A DNA stretch of 13,844 nt from JBBDST01 sp040904765 (lineage in GTDB: Bacteria > Actinomycetota > Nitriliruptoria > Nitriliruptorales > Nitriliruptoraceae). Numbering within the stretch: the stretch's first letter is position 1; the number at the start of each line of letters is the position of its first letter. Below the pieces are notes generated by a model that saw only the letters and a list, made by a program, of their open reading frames with translations, was not told the origin of the DNA and made no database searches. The translations under genes and the position numbers were made by a program. Location: NCBI GenBank assembly GCA_040904765.1, contig JBBDST010000001.1, positions 1-13,844 of the forward strand, given 5' to 3'. Shown here one piece after another: positions 1 to 7,609 of the stretch.

Positions 1-137
1 CCGATGGCATACAGCGCGCCGTGTGCCAGGTTGACGGTGCGCATCAGCCCAAAGGTGACGGTGAGTCCGCTGGCAAGCAGAAACAGCAGCGAACCAAACG
101 CTAGGCCGTTAATAGCGTGGGTGACGGCCGTCGTCAC
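1..137 (-). CDS. livH: Branched-chain amino acid ABC transporter permease LivH, N-terminal fragment (cut by window edge)
   Basis: Only the first 45 codons are present; the gene continues past the left edge. The fragment contains NGLAFGSLLFLLASGLTVTF and, a little later, NLAHGALYAIG. This is the first membrane segment and the conserved 'MR..NLAHG' loop of LivH-type permeases (BPD_transp_2 family), which form the membrane channel for branched-chain amino acids or related amides together with LivM, LivF, LivG and a binding protein. The start is GTG at 137-135, chosen because AAGGA at 148-144 lies 6 nt upstream and translation from there begins just before the conserved core. The gene follows the substrate-binding lipoprotein gene after a 63-nt spacer holding a strong hairpin. 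Family assignment is firm. The exact substrate cannot be told from a fragment. Confidence 0.88.
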   Translation of the reverse strand, partial: MTTAVTHAINGLAFGSLLFLLASGLTVTFGLMRTVNLAHGALYAI

Positions 138-143
138 GACACG

Positions 144-148
144 TCCTT
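144..148 (-). promoter_or_regulatory. Shine-Dalgarno sequence of livH
   Basis: AAGGA on the minus strand, 6 nt before the GTG at 137. It decides the livH start and lies outside the stem of the hairpin at 157-191, so hairpin formation would leave it open. Confidence 0.65.
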
Positions 149-156
149 TCTTGCAG

Positions 157-191
157 GTGTCTGCCACGACCGTTTGGGTCGTGGCAGACAC
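157..191 (-). promoter_or_regulatory. Perfect 15-bp intergenic hairpin between binding-protein gene and livH
   Basis: Positions 157-171 are the exact reverse complement of 177-191, with a 5-nt loop (172-176). On the transcribed strand the stem starts 9 nt after the stop codon of the binding-protein gene and ends 8 nt before the livH Shine-Dalgarno sequence. No U-run follows on either side, so it does not look like a complete intrinsic terminator. Hairpins at this place in ABC-transporter operons are known (for example the malE-malF spacer) to protect the upstream message from 3' decay or cause partial termination, so that more binding protein than permease is made. That role is inferred here. 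Confidence 0.7.
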
Positions 192-200
192 ACAAGCACG

Positions 201-1430
201 CTAGTTCGCCCAGGTATTTCTGGTTTCTGACAGACCCGGACCGCTCATGAACTGTTCGGGCGTGTACGTGTAGAACTGTGACACGTCGGTGCGGGTGTCG
301 ATCACCGTGTTTTGGTATGTCCCGCCGATCTCGTCAACCCGGCGGATGTACACGTTGTAGATCGCTTGGCCGTATTCATCGAAACGGGTCGGTCCGCGTG
401 GACCGTCAACTTCGATGCCACGAAGGGCGGTAATGAACGCTTCACGCTCGGTGGTGTCAGCGGCAGTTAGCGCCGCGTCGATTGCCTTGGCGGCGATGTA
501 GCCGTTGTCGGCGTACTGCGATACGGAGCGTTCATAGCGGGCTTCGAATGCTTCTTTGAAGGCGGTGTTGGCGTCAGTGTCGATCGCAGCCGAGTAGTGC
601 AGGGAGGTGACGATGCCTTTGGCGCGTTCACGCTGTTCGCTTAACACCTGTTCGTCGGTGAGCGCACCGTGGCCGATTATGGGCAGGTCGATGCCAAAGT
701 CGGTATAGGCCTCAAGGAATCGGATGGTGTCGGGCCCGGCGATGACGGCCCAAACAGCATCGGCGTCACGGTCGATCTGCTGCACAAATGGGGCCCAGTC
801 TTGGGTACCTAGTGGCACGTAAAGTTCTTGACCGATGGTGCAGCCGCTGTCCGTGAACGTTTTGGCAAAGCCTGCGGCGGCTTCCCATCCAAATGCGTAG
901 TCAAGAGCGACGAGTGTCACCGTGTCATAGCCCAGCGTGTCGCAGGCGTAATCGCCAAGCGGCATCGAATCTTGACTGGACGTGTAGGACACGCGAAACA
1001 CGGTGTCGTTGGCGTCACGTTGGGTGAGGTCATCAGCGCCGGCGGTGGTGATGATAAGGGGCACACCGGATTCGACGATGGCTTGGGATGCGCCGTAGGT
1101 CACACCGGAGTTCACAAAGCCGACGAGCACGTCAGCGCCTTGAGAGATCAGCCGTTCGGCTGCTTCGGTGGCGATAGCAGTGTCGTTGGCTTCGTCTTCG
1201 ACGTTTAACGTCACGGGGATGCCGCCAAGTTGGCCGTCGTTTTCTTCGACGAACAGGCGAAAACCGTCGTTGACGTCTTCGCCGAGGGCAGCGAACGGGC
1301 CGGTGAGCGGATTGATGAGCCCGACAGTGAAGCCAGCTTCATCAGCACTGTCGTTGGTTTGGCAGGCAGCCAGCACGCTCACAAGCGCGAGGACGGCAAT
1401 AAGGGTGCGGCGGGGTGGCCTAATAGTCAC
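201..1430 (-). CDS. ABC transporter substrate-binding lipoprotein, LivK-like (type I periplasmic-binding fold)
   Basis: Extracytoplasmic lipoprotein that captures an amino acid or similar small ligand and hands it to the LivH/LivM permease. The N-terminus is a lipoprotein signal peptide: basic MTIRPPRR, a hydrophobic stretch, then lipobox LAAC with the lipidated Cys at residue 23. The mature part is a full Peripla_BP_6 domain, starting with NPLTGPFAALGEDVNDGF and including GVPLIITTAGADD and a C-terminal FDEYGQAIYNVYI strand. About 409 residues is normal for the family. Start: GTG at 1430 is preferred over the in-frame ATG at 1442, because GGGAG (1440-1436) sits 5 nt before the GTG, the ATG has only a weak GGA upstream, and the signal peptide is complete from the GTG. 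It begins 2 nt after the guaA stop, so coupling to guaA is likely. Ligand unknown: amino acids, amides, urea and aromatic acids are all used by this family. Confidence 0.9.
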   Translation of the reverse strand: MTIRPPRRTLIAVLALVSVLAACQTNDSADEAGFTVGLINPLTGPFAALGEDVNDGFRLFVEENDGQLGGIPVTLNVEDEANDTAIATEAAERLISQGADVLVGFVNSGVTYGASQAIVESGVPLIITTAGADDLTQRDANDTVFRVSYTSSQDSMPLGDYACDTLGYDTVTLVALDYAFGWEAAAGFAKTFTDSGCTIGQELYVPLGTQDWAPFVQQIDRDADAVWAVIAGPDTIRFLEAYTDFGIDLPIIGHGALTDEQVLSEQRERAKGIVTSLHYSAAIDTDANTAFKEAFEARYERSVSQYADNGYIAAKAIDAALTAADTTEREAFITALRGIEVDGPRGPTRFDEYGQAIYNVYIRRVDEIGGTYQNTVIDTRTDVSQFYTYTPEQFMSGPGLSETRNTWAN

Positions 1431-1432
1431 AA

Positions 1433-2995
1433 TCACTCCCATTCGATTGTTCCAGGTGGTTTGGAGGTAATGTCAAGCACGACACGGTTGATGTCGGACA
1501 CTTCGTTGGTGATGCGGTTGGCGATGCGGGCCAGCACGTCGTAGTCGATGCGGGTCCAGTCGGCGGTCATGGCGTCTTCGCTTGAGACTGGCCGGATGAC
1601 AATCGGATGCCCATAGGTGCGTGCGTCACCTTGCACGCCGACAGAGCGGACGTCTGCGAGCAAAACTACGGGGCATTGCCAGATGGCTCGGTCGAGTCCG
1701 GCCGCGGTGAGTTCTTCGCGCACGATCGCGTCAGCGTGACGTAACCGTTCGAGGCGTTGTTCGTTGACCGCGCCGATGATGCGAATTGCAAGGCCGGGAC
1801 CTGGGAAGGGTTGGCGTTGCACGATCGCGTCTGGCAGGCCAAGTTGTGCACCAACCGCCCGTACTTCGTCTTTAAACAGGGTGCGTAGCGGTTCGATAAG
1901 TAAAAACTGCATGTCGTCGGGTAGCCCGCCCACGTTGTGGTGGGATTTGATGTTGGCAGCGCCTGTTCCGCCGCCAGATTCGACAACATCTGGATACAGG
2001 GTGCCTTGCACGAGGTAGCGGACCGGTTGATCGCTTGAGGTGACGACGTCTTTGGCTGCATCTTCAAACACGCGGATGAATTCACGTCCGATAATTTTGC
2101 GTTTATCTTCCGGGTCGGTGACGTCTTTAAGGACGGTCAGGAAGCGTTCGCGGGCGTCAACGACGACGAGTTTCGCGCCGGTTGCGGCGACAAAGTCGTG
2201 TTCTACTTGTTCACGTTCGCCGCTTCGCAGCAGGCCGTGGTCGACGAACACACAGGTGAGTTGAGCGCCGATGGCTTTTTGCACGAGCGCTGCGGCAACC
2301 GCCGAATCAACTCCGCCGGAGAGTCCGCAGACGGCATGGTCGTCACCGACCAGCGCGCGGATCTGCGTGACTTGTTCGTCGATAATGCTTTTGGTGGTCC
2401 AGTTTGGGCTGAGTCCGGCGATGTTGAACAGGAACTGTTCTAACAGGTGCTGCCCGTGTTCGGTGTGCAGGACTTCGGGATGGAATTGCACGCCGGCTAT
2501 CGGGCGGGTGGTGTGTTCAAAGGCGGCAACTGGCGTGTGGATGCTGGCGGCGGTAACGATGCAGTCGGGCGGGGCGGCAGTCACCGCATCTGCATGCGAC
2601 ATCCAGACGGTGAGGTTTTGTGGGACGTCTGCAAACAGTGCCGAGTCGACCGGTTCGCGGACCAGTTCGGTGCGGCCGTATTCGGCCGTGTCGGTGTGTG
2701 CGACGGTGCCGCCGAGCGTGTTTGCCAGCAGTTGAAAGCCGTAGCAGATCCCAAAGATGGGTACGTCGGTATCGAAAATGTCGGGGTCAAGCCGCAGTGC
2801 TTCTTTGGCATACACGCTGGCCGGTCCGCCAGAAAGCACCAGTGCAGCCGGGCTTTTGGCGGCCACTTCGGTGGCGGTGATGGTGTGCGGCACGATTTCG
2901 CAGTACACGTCGGCTTCGCGGATGCGTCGGGCGATCAGCTGCGCATACTGTGCACCAAAATCGATGACGAGTACCGGACGGTCGGTGGCGTTCAC
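1433..2995 (-). CDS. guaA: GMP synthase (glutamine-hydrolysing)
   Basis: Cytosolic enzyme that aminates XMP to GMP with ATP and glutamine, the last step of guanine nucleotide synthesis. All 520 residues are present. Residues 8-195 form the class I glutamine amidotransferase domain, with DFGAQYAQLIARRIRE, the nucleophile Cys84 in GICYGFQLLA, and the His172/Glu174 pair in FHPE. The ATP-pyrophosphatase P-loop SGGVDS is at 226-231. The C-terminal dimerisation domain ends in the family's signature KPPGTIEWE. Start is GTG at 2995-2993, overlapping the TGA of guaB3 by 4 nt (GTGA); AAAGG lies about 9 nt upstream. All key residues are intact. The gene sits between guaB3 and a transporter binding-protein gene in one leftward transcription unit. 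Confidence 0.98.
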   Translation of the reverse strand: MNATDRPVLVIDFGAQYAQLIARRIREADVYCEIVPHTITATEVAAKSPAALVLSGGPASVYAKEALRLDPDIFDTDVPIFGICYGFQLLANTLGGTVAHTDTAEYGRTELVREPVDSALFADVPQNLTVWMSHADAVTAAPPDCIVTAASIHTPVAAFEHTTRPIAGVQFHPEVLHTEHGQHLLEQFLFNIAGLSPNWTTKSIIDEQVTQIRALVGDDHAVCGLSGGVDSAVAAALVQKAIGAQLTCVFVDHGLLRSGEREQVEHDFVAATGAKLVVVDARERFLTVLKDVTDPEDKRKIIGREFIRVFEDAAKDVVTSSDQPVRYLVQGTLYPDVVESGGGTGAANIKSHHNVGGLPDDMQFLLIEPLRTLFKDEVRAVGAQLGLPDAIVQRQPFPGPGLAIRIIGAVNEQRLERLRHADAIVREELTAAGLDRAIWQCPVVLLADVRSVGVQGDARTYGHPIVIRPVSSEDAMTADWTRIDYDVLARIANRITNEVSDINRVVLDITSKPPGTIEWE

Positions 2996-4113
2996 GAAGA
3001 TGGCCTTTGGGTGACGACCAGTTCAGCGTCGCGCAGCAGGTTTAATGACGCATAGCCGGTTAAACCCATGGTGCGTTTCAGGCCGTCAGTGAGGTTGGTT
3101 GTCCCGTCGGGCCGGTGGGATGGTCCGGCGATGATTGTTTCTAGTGTGGCGTGGGTTTCAACCGCCGTGAGTGGCCCGCGCGGGTAGGTGGGATGTCCGG
3201 CGTTTAACGACCAGTAGCGTCCGGGTGCTGGTAGGTCGCTTGCGTGGGCGAAGGCGGCACCGATCATGACGGCGTCTGCGCCGCAGGCGATGGCTTTGGC
3301 GATGCGTCCGCCGGTGGTGATGCCTCCGGCGGCGATGACCTGAACGTAGCGGCCTGATTCGTCGAGGTAGCGGGTGCGGGCGGCGGCAATTTCGGCGATG
3401 GCGCTGGCCAATCCAACATTCACACCAAGCGTGTCTCCGGTCGTGTCAAAGGTGGCTCCGCCAACACCGACGACGACGCCGACTGCGCCGGTGCGCATCA
3501 GATGCAGGGCGGATTTGGCGGTTGCAACGCCGCCGATGACAACCGGGATGGCGTAGCGGGCTGTAAAACTGTGCAGGTCAAGTGGGGTGGTGTTTTCGGT
3601 CCCGACATGCTGGGCGGTGACGGTTGCACCGGAGATGACAAGCAGGTCAAGGCCGGCTTCTAACGCGACGCGATGAAACCGTTCGACGTTGCCTGGGCTT
3701 AGCCGTCCAGCGACGAAGCCGTGGGCTTTTAAGGCGCTGATGCGTTCGCCGATCAAGTTTTCATCGACCGGTTGGCTGTAGATCTGTTGGAGGCGTACGG
3801 TCGCGTCGACGTTTGCTGGCAGCGAGGCAATTTCGGCGTAGATCTCGGTTGGGTCGGCGTAGCGGGTCCATAAACCTTCAAGGTTTAATACGCCGGTGAC
3901 GCCGTGATAGCCCATGGTTGCGATCGTGTCGGGGGTGCTTACGGCGTCGTTTGGGGCGCCAATGATCGGCAGGTCGAACGCGTAGGCGTCAAACTGCCAG
4001 GACACGTCAATAAGTTGGGTGTCACGGGTTCGCCGGGAAGGGGCGAGCGCGATGTCGTCGAGTTGGTAGCTGACGCGGGCGTGCTTCGCGCCGCCGATTG
4101 TGATTTCTTGCAC
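2992..4113 (-). CDS. guaB3: GuaB3-family IMP dehydrogenase-related protein, lacking the usual catalytic Cys
   Basis: TIM-barrel protein of the IMPDH/GMP reductase superfamily, of the shorter GuaB3 type found in actinobacteria and cyanobacteria. Family marks: SRRTRD and DVSWQFDAYAFDLPI near the N-terminus, GAPNDAVSTPD, GVLNLEGLWTRYADP, and the phosphate-binding AAGGITTGGRIAKAIACGAD (261-280). About 373 residues and no CBS pair, unlike housekeeping GuaB (about 490). The loop that in IMPDH carries the nucleophilic Cys (GxGPGxxCTTR) reads GVGGATFDTTGD here, with Asp223 in the Cys position by ungapped alignment. Start: GTG at 4113 is preferred over ATG at 4125 because GGAG lies 6 nt before it, no good site precedes the ATG, and related proteins begin at this residue. 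The stop overlaps the guaA start (GTGA). Whether it acts on IMP, GMP or neither is unknown. Confidence 0.9.
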   Translation of the reverse strand: MQEITIGGAKHARVSYQLDDIALAPSRRTRDTQLIDVSWQFDAYAFDLPIIGAPNDAVSTPDTIATMGYHGVTGVLNLEGLWTRYADPTEIYAEIASLPANVDATVRLQQIYSQPVDENLIGERISALKAHGFVAGRLSPGNVERFHRVALEAGLDLLVISGATVTAQHVGTENTTPLDLHSFTARYAIPVVIGGVATAKSALHLMRTGAVGVVVGVGGATFDTTGDTLGVNVGLASAIAEIAAARTRYLDESGRYVQVIAAGGITTGGRIAKAIACGADAVMIGAAFAHASDLPAPGRYWSLNAGHPTYPRGPLTAVETHATLETIIAGPSHRPDGTTNLTDGLKRTMGLTGYASLNLLRDAELVVTQRPSS

Positions 4114-4161
4114 AAGCGTCTCCATGCCAGTAGAGGTTCAGCCTAACCGGTTGTTGGCCCG

Positions 4162-5529
4162 TTACAGTCGGCGGGCCAGAACGACGTATACGGTACGCAA
4201 CAGGATCTCAAGGTCGCGCACTGGCGACCAGGCCGCAAGATACTGCAAGTCGTAGCCAAGTTTGTAGGCCGCGTTGGTGCGGTAGCGCCCGTGAATCTGT
4301 GCCAGTCCGGTGAGCCCTGGCGGGGTTTCGTGACGCCGGTTGTAGCCGGGGATGGTGTCACGGAATGCTTGGGCCAGTTCGGGCCGTTCGGGTCGTGGCC
4401 CAACGAGTGACATGTCGCCTTTGAGCACGTTAAACAGTTGCGGCAGTTCGTCCATGCGGGTGGTACGCAGCCACCGGCACGTTTTGATGACGCGCGGGTC
4501 GCTTGAGGTGGCAAGGACAGCGCCAGTTGTCGCTTCGGCGTCTGTCACCATCGTGCGAAACTTGAGGATGGCAAATGTGCGGCCGTCTTGACCGACCCGT
4601 TGTTGCGTATAGAAAATCGGTGGGTGTACAAACAGCAGCTGATAGATGGTGAGCGCGGCAAACAGTGGCAACCATACGGGTGCCGCCCAGACGGTGACGG
4701 TCAAGTCAAACATCCGTTTGAACTGGGCGCGAGAGCGCGGCAGGGTTTGGCTGCGCAACACGACAAACGGCAGACCGCCGATTTCGCGCACCCGGTCAAG
4801 CCCAAACAAGGTTTCACGTCCGGTGACGCGCATCAGCATGGTCACCCCGTGCTGCTCATACTGGGCCACAACGTCAATGAACTGTTCGTCAACGATCAAA
4901 CCGGTGACAACCATCAGGTCAGTGAACGTGTCAGGGTCACAGGCGTTGAGTTCGGCGATGCTGTTGACGTCACCAACGACGGTGACTTTGCCAGCGACGT
5001 CATCAAGGTGGTCGCGTGCGGTGGCGATGTCTTGTGGGTCGCCAAGCAGTATCAGGCGTGGCGGGCCTTCACGTAACGCGCGACGCCAGTACACCAGTTG
5101 ACGGTTTAACGCGATGGCGATGGCGCCGGCGATGATGAGTACCAGCAGGTTGATGACGGGAAACGGCAGTGCGCGGGTGGTGGTGGCACCGATTTCGCGG
5201 AGCAGTCCAGAAGCGCCAAGGTTCATCAGCGCCACGAGTCCGCCGGCAGCCAGCGTTTGTCTGGCGGCCCGCGGTAGCGCCGGTTGCATGCCAAGGCGCG
5301 GTTCGCGTTCATACAGTCCGCCGAAATACAGCGCGGTCATAAACACGCACAGGGCGATAGTGAACGATACGGCGTAGGCGCCTAACGGGTAGGTGGGCCA
5401 GTTGGTGCCAAAACGAACCAGCATGCTGATCACCATGGTGGCCATCAGGGCGGTGGCGTCAAGCAGCATCACTAACCGAAGCCCGCGCCGATTCAGGCGG
5501 GCTAGCAGTGAATCGCTAAGGCTCGTCAC
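4162..5529 (-). CDS. Polyprenyl-phosphate sugar-1-phosphate transferase (WbaP/EPS priming glycosyltransferase)
   Basis: Membrane enzyme that starts a surface glycan by moving a sugar-1-phosphate from a nucleotide sugar to undecaprenyl phosphate. It has 455 residues. Residues 18-150 hold four hydrophobic segments (about 18-40, 50-72, 92-110, 121-143), then a CoA_binding_3-like soluble region (158-260), then the bacterial sugar transferase domain (269-455). Catalytic-domain motifs are complete: FKRMFDLT (270-277), QQRVGQDGRTFAILKFRTM ending at 327, the Asp360-Glu361 dyad in MDELPQLFNV, VGPRPE (376-381) and GLTGLAQ. Start is GTG at 5529-5527, overlapping the upstream gene's TGA by 4 nt. A longer reading from 5622 would overlap the GT2 gene by almost 100 nt and adds a non-conserved leader. 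The long form with extra membrane segments resembles WbaP/CpsE. The primed sugar cannot be read from sequence. Confidence 0.93.
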   Translation of the reverse strand: MTSLSDSLLARLNRRGLRLVMLLDATALMATMVISMLVRFGTNWPTYPLGAYAVSFTIALCVFMTALYFGGLYEREPRLGMQPALPRAARQTLAAGGLVALMNLGASGLLREIGATTTRALPFPVINLLVLIIAGAIAIALNRQLVYWRRALREGPPRLILLGDPQDIATARDHLDDVAGKVTVVGDVNSIAELNACDPDTFTDLMVVTGLIVDEQFIDVVAQYEQHGVTMLMRVTGRETLFGLDRVREIGGLPFVVLRSQTLPRSRAQFKRMFDLTVTVWAAPVWLPLFAALTIYQLLFVHPPIFYTQQRVGQDGRTFAILKFRTMVTDAEATTGAVLATSSDPRVIKTCRWLRTTRMDELPQLFNVLKGDMSLVGPRPERPELAQAFRDTIPGYNRRHETPPGLTGLAQIHGRYRTNAAYKLGYDLQYLAAWSPVRDLEILLRTVYVVLARRL

Positions 5530-6500
5530 GACACGGCTTTCGTTGGTGCGCCACGCATAAAACCACTCCCCCACGCAAGGTGCATCACAAGTAACGCTAC
5601 GACGATGGCGCCAGTGTCCCAAAGGCGCGTGTCGGGATGGGTGTTTGCCGCCAGCATGGCCGCAACTTTCATCAACAAGAGATAGCCCACAACGGGAGTG
5701 AAGAACAGGATCTGGCCGGTTACGACCGCCGCGATAACCGCCGCGACAAGGATGCCGACAAGCAGTGGCAACAGGAGTTGCCGAAGCCCGTAGGGCGCAC
5801 CGGTGCTCTTGTGGGTGTAGCGCCGCCAGCGCCCGTAGTCGTGATACTGCCGGGCTAACGCCCGGATGGTTGCCCGGGGCGTGTAGGTGGCGACGAGCCG
5901 CGGGTCAAAACGCACCCGATAGCCAGCTTGGCGGAGCCGAATGTTCAATTCGGCGTCTTGATTGCGGAGACACTGCGGGTTGAAGCCGTTGACTTCTTCA
6001 AGTGCGGTGCGGCGAAACACCCCCAGATAGACGGTGTCGGTGTCGGCGGCTTTGCTGCCGGTGCGATAGGTGGCAGCGCCTGATCCGGCGACACTTTGCA
6101 GTGCTGCGGCAACGGCACGTTGAAAGCCGGCTGTGGCGTGGGGTTGTTGGATTCCGCCGACGTTTGCAATCGCCGGGTTGGCAAGGATTGTGCGGGCGGT
6201 TGTTAGATAGCCGGCCGTGAACGTGGCGTGGGCGTCAAGGCGCGCCACATACGGTGCGCTGCTTGCGGCAAGTGCCGCGTTTAACGCATCTGGGGTGGTG
6301 CCTGAAGGGTTGTCGATCACCGTGTAGGTGAGGGCAGGATCGGCCGGAGTGTGAGCATGTGCGACCGCACGGCTGGTGTCATCATGGCAGGCAACAACAA
6401 TTTCTTTCACATGGTCTTGGCCGTCAATCGAAGCCAGTGCACGAGCAAGGTGTGCGCCGGCGTTGTACGCAGGGATGATCACCGCCATGTCGCGGATCAT
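5526..6500 (-). CDS. Family 2 glycosyltransferase with C-terminal membrane segments (ExoA-like)
   Basis: GT-A enzyme, 324 residues, probably adding one sugar to a lipid-linked glycan at the inner membrane face. It opens with AVIIPAYNAGAHL (6-18), has a DxD-type metal site DAH (89-91, in ARLDAHATFTAGYL), VYLGVFRRTALEEVNGF (157-173) and the acceptor-site acidic pair in NQDAEL (180-185). Residues 245-320 contain two to three hydrophobic segments, as in succinoglycan ExoA-type transferases. Start ATG at 6500 overlaps the stop of the GT4 gene by 4 nt (ATGA). No good Shine-Dalgarno is visible, so it probably depends on coupling; a second in-frame ATG lies 4 codons in. Its own stop overlaps the start of the priming transferase (GTGA). 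Donor and acceptor are unknown. Confidence 0.9.
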   Translation of the reverse strand: MIRDMAVIIPAYNAGAHLARALASIDGQDHVKEIVVACHDDTSRAVAHAHTPADPALTYTVIDNPSGTTPDALNAALAASSAPYVARLDAHATFTAGYLTTARTILANPAIANVGGIQQPHATAGFQRAVAAALQSVAGSGAATYRTGSKAADTDTVYLGVFRRTALEEVNGFNPQCLRNQDAELNIRLRQAGYRVRFDPRLVATYTPRATIRALARQYHDYGRWRRYTHKSTGAPYGLRQLLLPLLVGILVAAVIAAVVTGQILFFTPVVGYLLLMKVAAMLAANTHPDTRLWDTGAIVVALLVMHLAWGSGFMRGAPTKAVS

Positions 6501-7606
6501 CTGCGGGTCTTTTTGAGGGCGTTGACGAACGTGTCGGCTTGCCGGTCAAACGTGGCGTTTGCGATCACCCAGTTGTAGCCGGCATCACCGTCTTTGACGG
6601 CCCGGTTGGTATCGGCGACGTACGCGCTGATTTGTTGAAACGCGGCTTCGACACCGGCGTCACCAAACGGCACGACGGTGCCACTTTGCGCTTTTTCGGT
6701 GAGGCGTACTGCTTCGGGAAGTGGGGTGGTGATGACGGGGATGCGGTGCGCAAAATATTCGAGCAGTTTGGTGGGGCGGGACACCCGATAATTCGCCGTG
6801 TCATACAGCAGGCTTAATCCGGCGTAAGCGCCGGCGATGGTGGCTAAGGCGACGTCGTTTGCTAGTGGACCAAGCCAGCGGATGATACCGACTTGATGGG
6901 CGTCGTTGACGGCTTTGGCAAGTTCGTCATCGACTGGGCCGATGAGCGTTAAGGTCGGTCCGCCGCTGGCGTGTAAGCGTTTGCCCAGTTGGAGCATTTC
7001 GTTGGCTCCGCGTAAGCGCGAGATGCGGCCCAGATACACCACCTGGTTTGTGGTGGCGGCAGCGGCCGGATCATGGGCTGCCCACGGCACATTTTCAACT
7101 ACAGCGTGCCGTCGTTGAAACCGTGCCTGATAGCCCGATTCAGCCAAGATAACCGAGTGGCGACGTTCGGCGCGCCGTTCAACGACGGTGACGAGTGCGG
7201 CTGCAAGCCGGCGAATGGCAACGGGCAGGTAGGTGCGTTCGGTTAATGCTGCGGCGGCATGTTCATGCACGTCATACACGACTGGCGTGCCGCCAAGGAT
7301 GCGTTTGCGTGCGATGGTTAACAGTTCGGGGTCGTGCAGCAAAACGACGTCATGTTTTGGTGCGTGGATGCGGATGAGCGCTTTGGCGTGGCGTAACGCG
7401 TTGAGACGGTTGCGGCCATGTGCTCGGGTGACGTCGATGACGGTGAGTCGCGGAATCTGTTGAAACGTGGCTGTGGGCAGCGAAAAGCCGCGAAACGGTG
7501 CGATGTAGGTGACGTGATGGCCGGCAGTTAAGAGCGCACGGATCTGCCGGTGGTAGATACGCGCGTCAGTTGGCGTGTGAACGATGGTTACGACAAGGAC
7601 CTGCAC
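6497..7606 (-). CDS. Family 4 (GT-B) glycosyltransferase
   Basis: Soluble or peripheral GT-B enzyme, 369 residues, probably extending the glycan built by this operon. The N-terminal half has VVTIVHTPTDARIYHRQ (5-21), LLHDPELL (89-96) and VVYDVHEHAAAAL (109-121), typical of a GT4 subgroup with 'HDPELL' and 'YDVHE'. The C-terminal donor-binding half has YLGRISRLRG (191-200) and SRPTKLLEYFAHRIPVI (276-292). Glu283 is the second Glu of the EX7E motif; the first position is Val275, as I recall in other members with the 'PxKLxEY' form. Start is GTG at 7606, 3 nt after the dehydrogenase stop, with no clear Shine-Dalgarno, which suggests coupling. The sugar is unknown. Confidence 0.9.
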   Translation of the reverse strand: MQVLVVTIVHTPTDARIYHRQIRALLTAGHHVTYIAPFRGFSLPTATFQQIPRLTVIDVTRAHGRNRLNALRHAKALIRIHAPKHDVVLLHDPELLTIARKRILGGTPVVYDVHEHAAAALTERTYLPVAIRRLAAALVTVVERRAERRHSVILAESGYQARFQRRHAVVENVPWAAHDPAAAATTNQVVYLGRISRLRGANEMLQLGKRLHASGGPTLTLIGPVDDELAKAVNDAHQVGIIRWLGPLANDVALATIAGAYAGLSLLYDTANYRVSRPTKLLEYFAHRIPVITTPLPEAVRLTEKAQSGTVVPFGDAGVEAAFQQISAYVADTNRAVKDGDAGYNWVIANATFDRQADTFVNALKKTRR

Positions 7607-7609
7607 GGC

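Noticed and set aside
157..191. Rho-independent terminator at the strong hairpin
   Set aside because: The stem is perfect but no run of U follows in either direction, and the next gene belongs to the same transporter.
2447..3055. A 202-codon open frame on the plus strand
   Set aside because: It lies wholly opposite guaA, whose protein is unmistakable, and its translation resembles no family. It is a shadow of high-GC coding sequence.
5530..5622. Longer N-terminus for the priming transferase starting at 5622
   Set aside because: It would overlap the GT2 gene by about 97 nt and adds a non-conserved Cys- and Trp-rich leader; the GTG at 5529 overlaps by only 4 nt like the neighbouring junctions.
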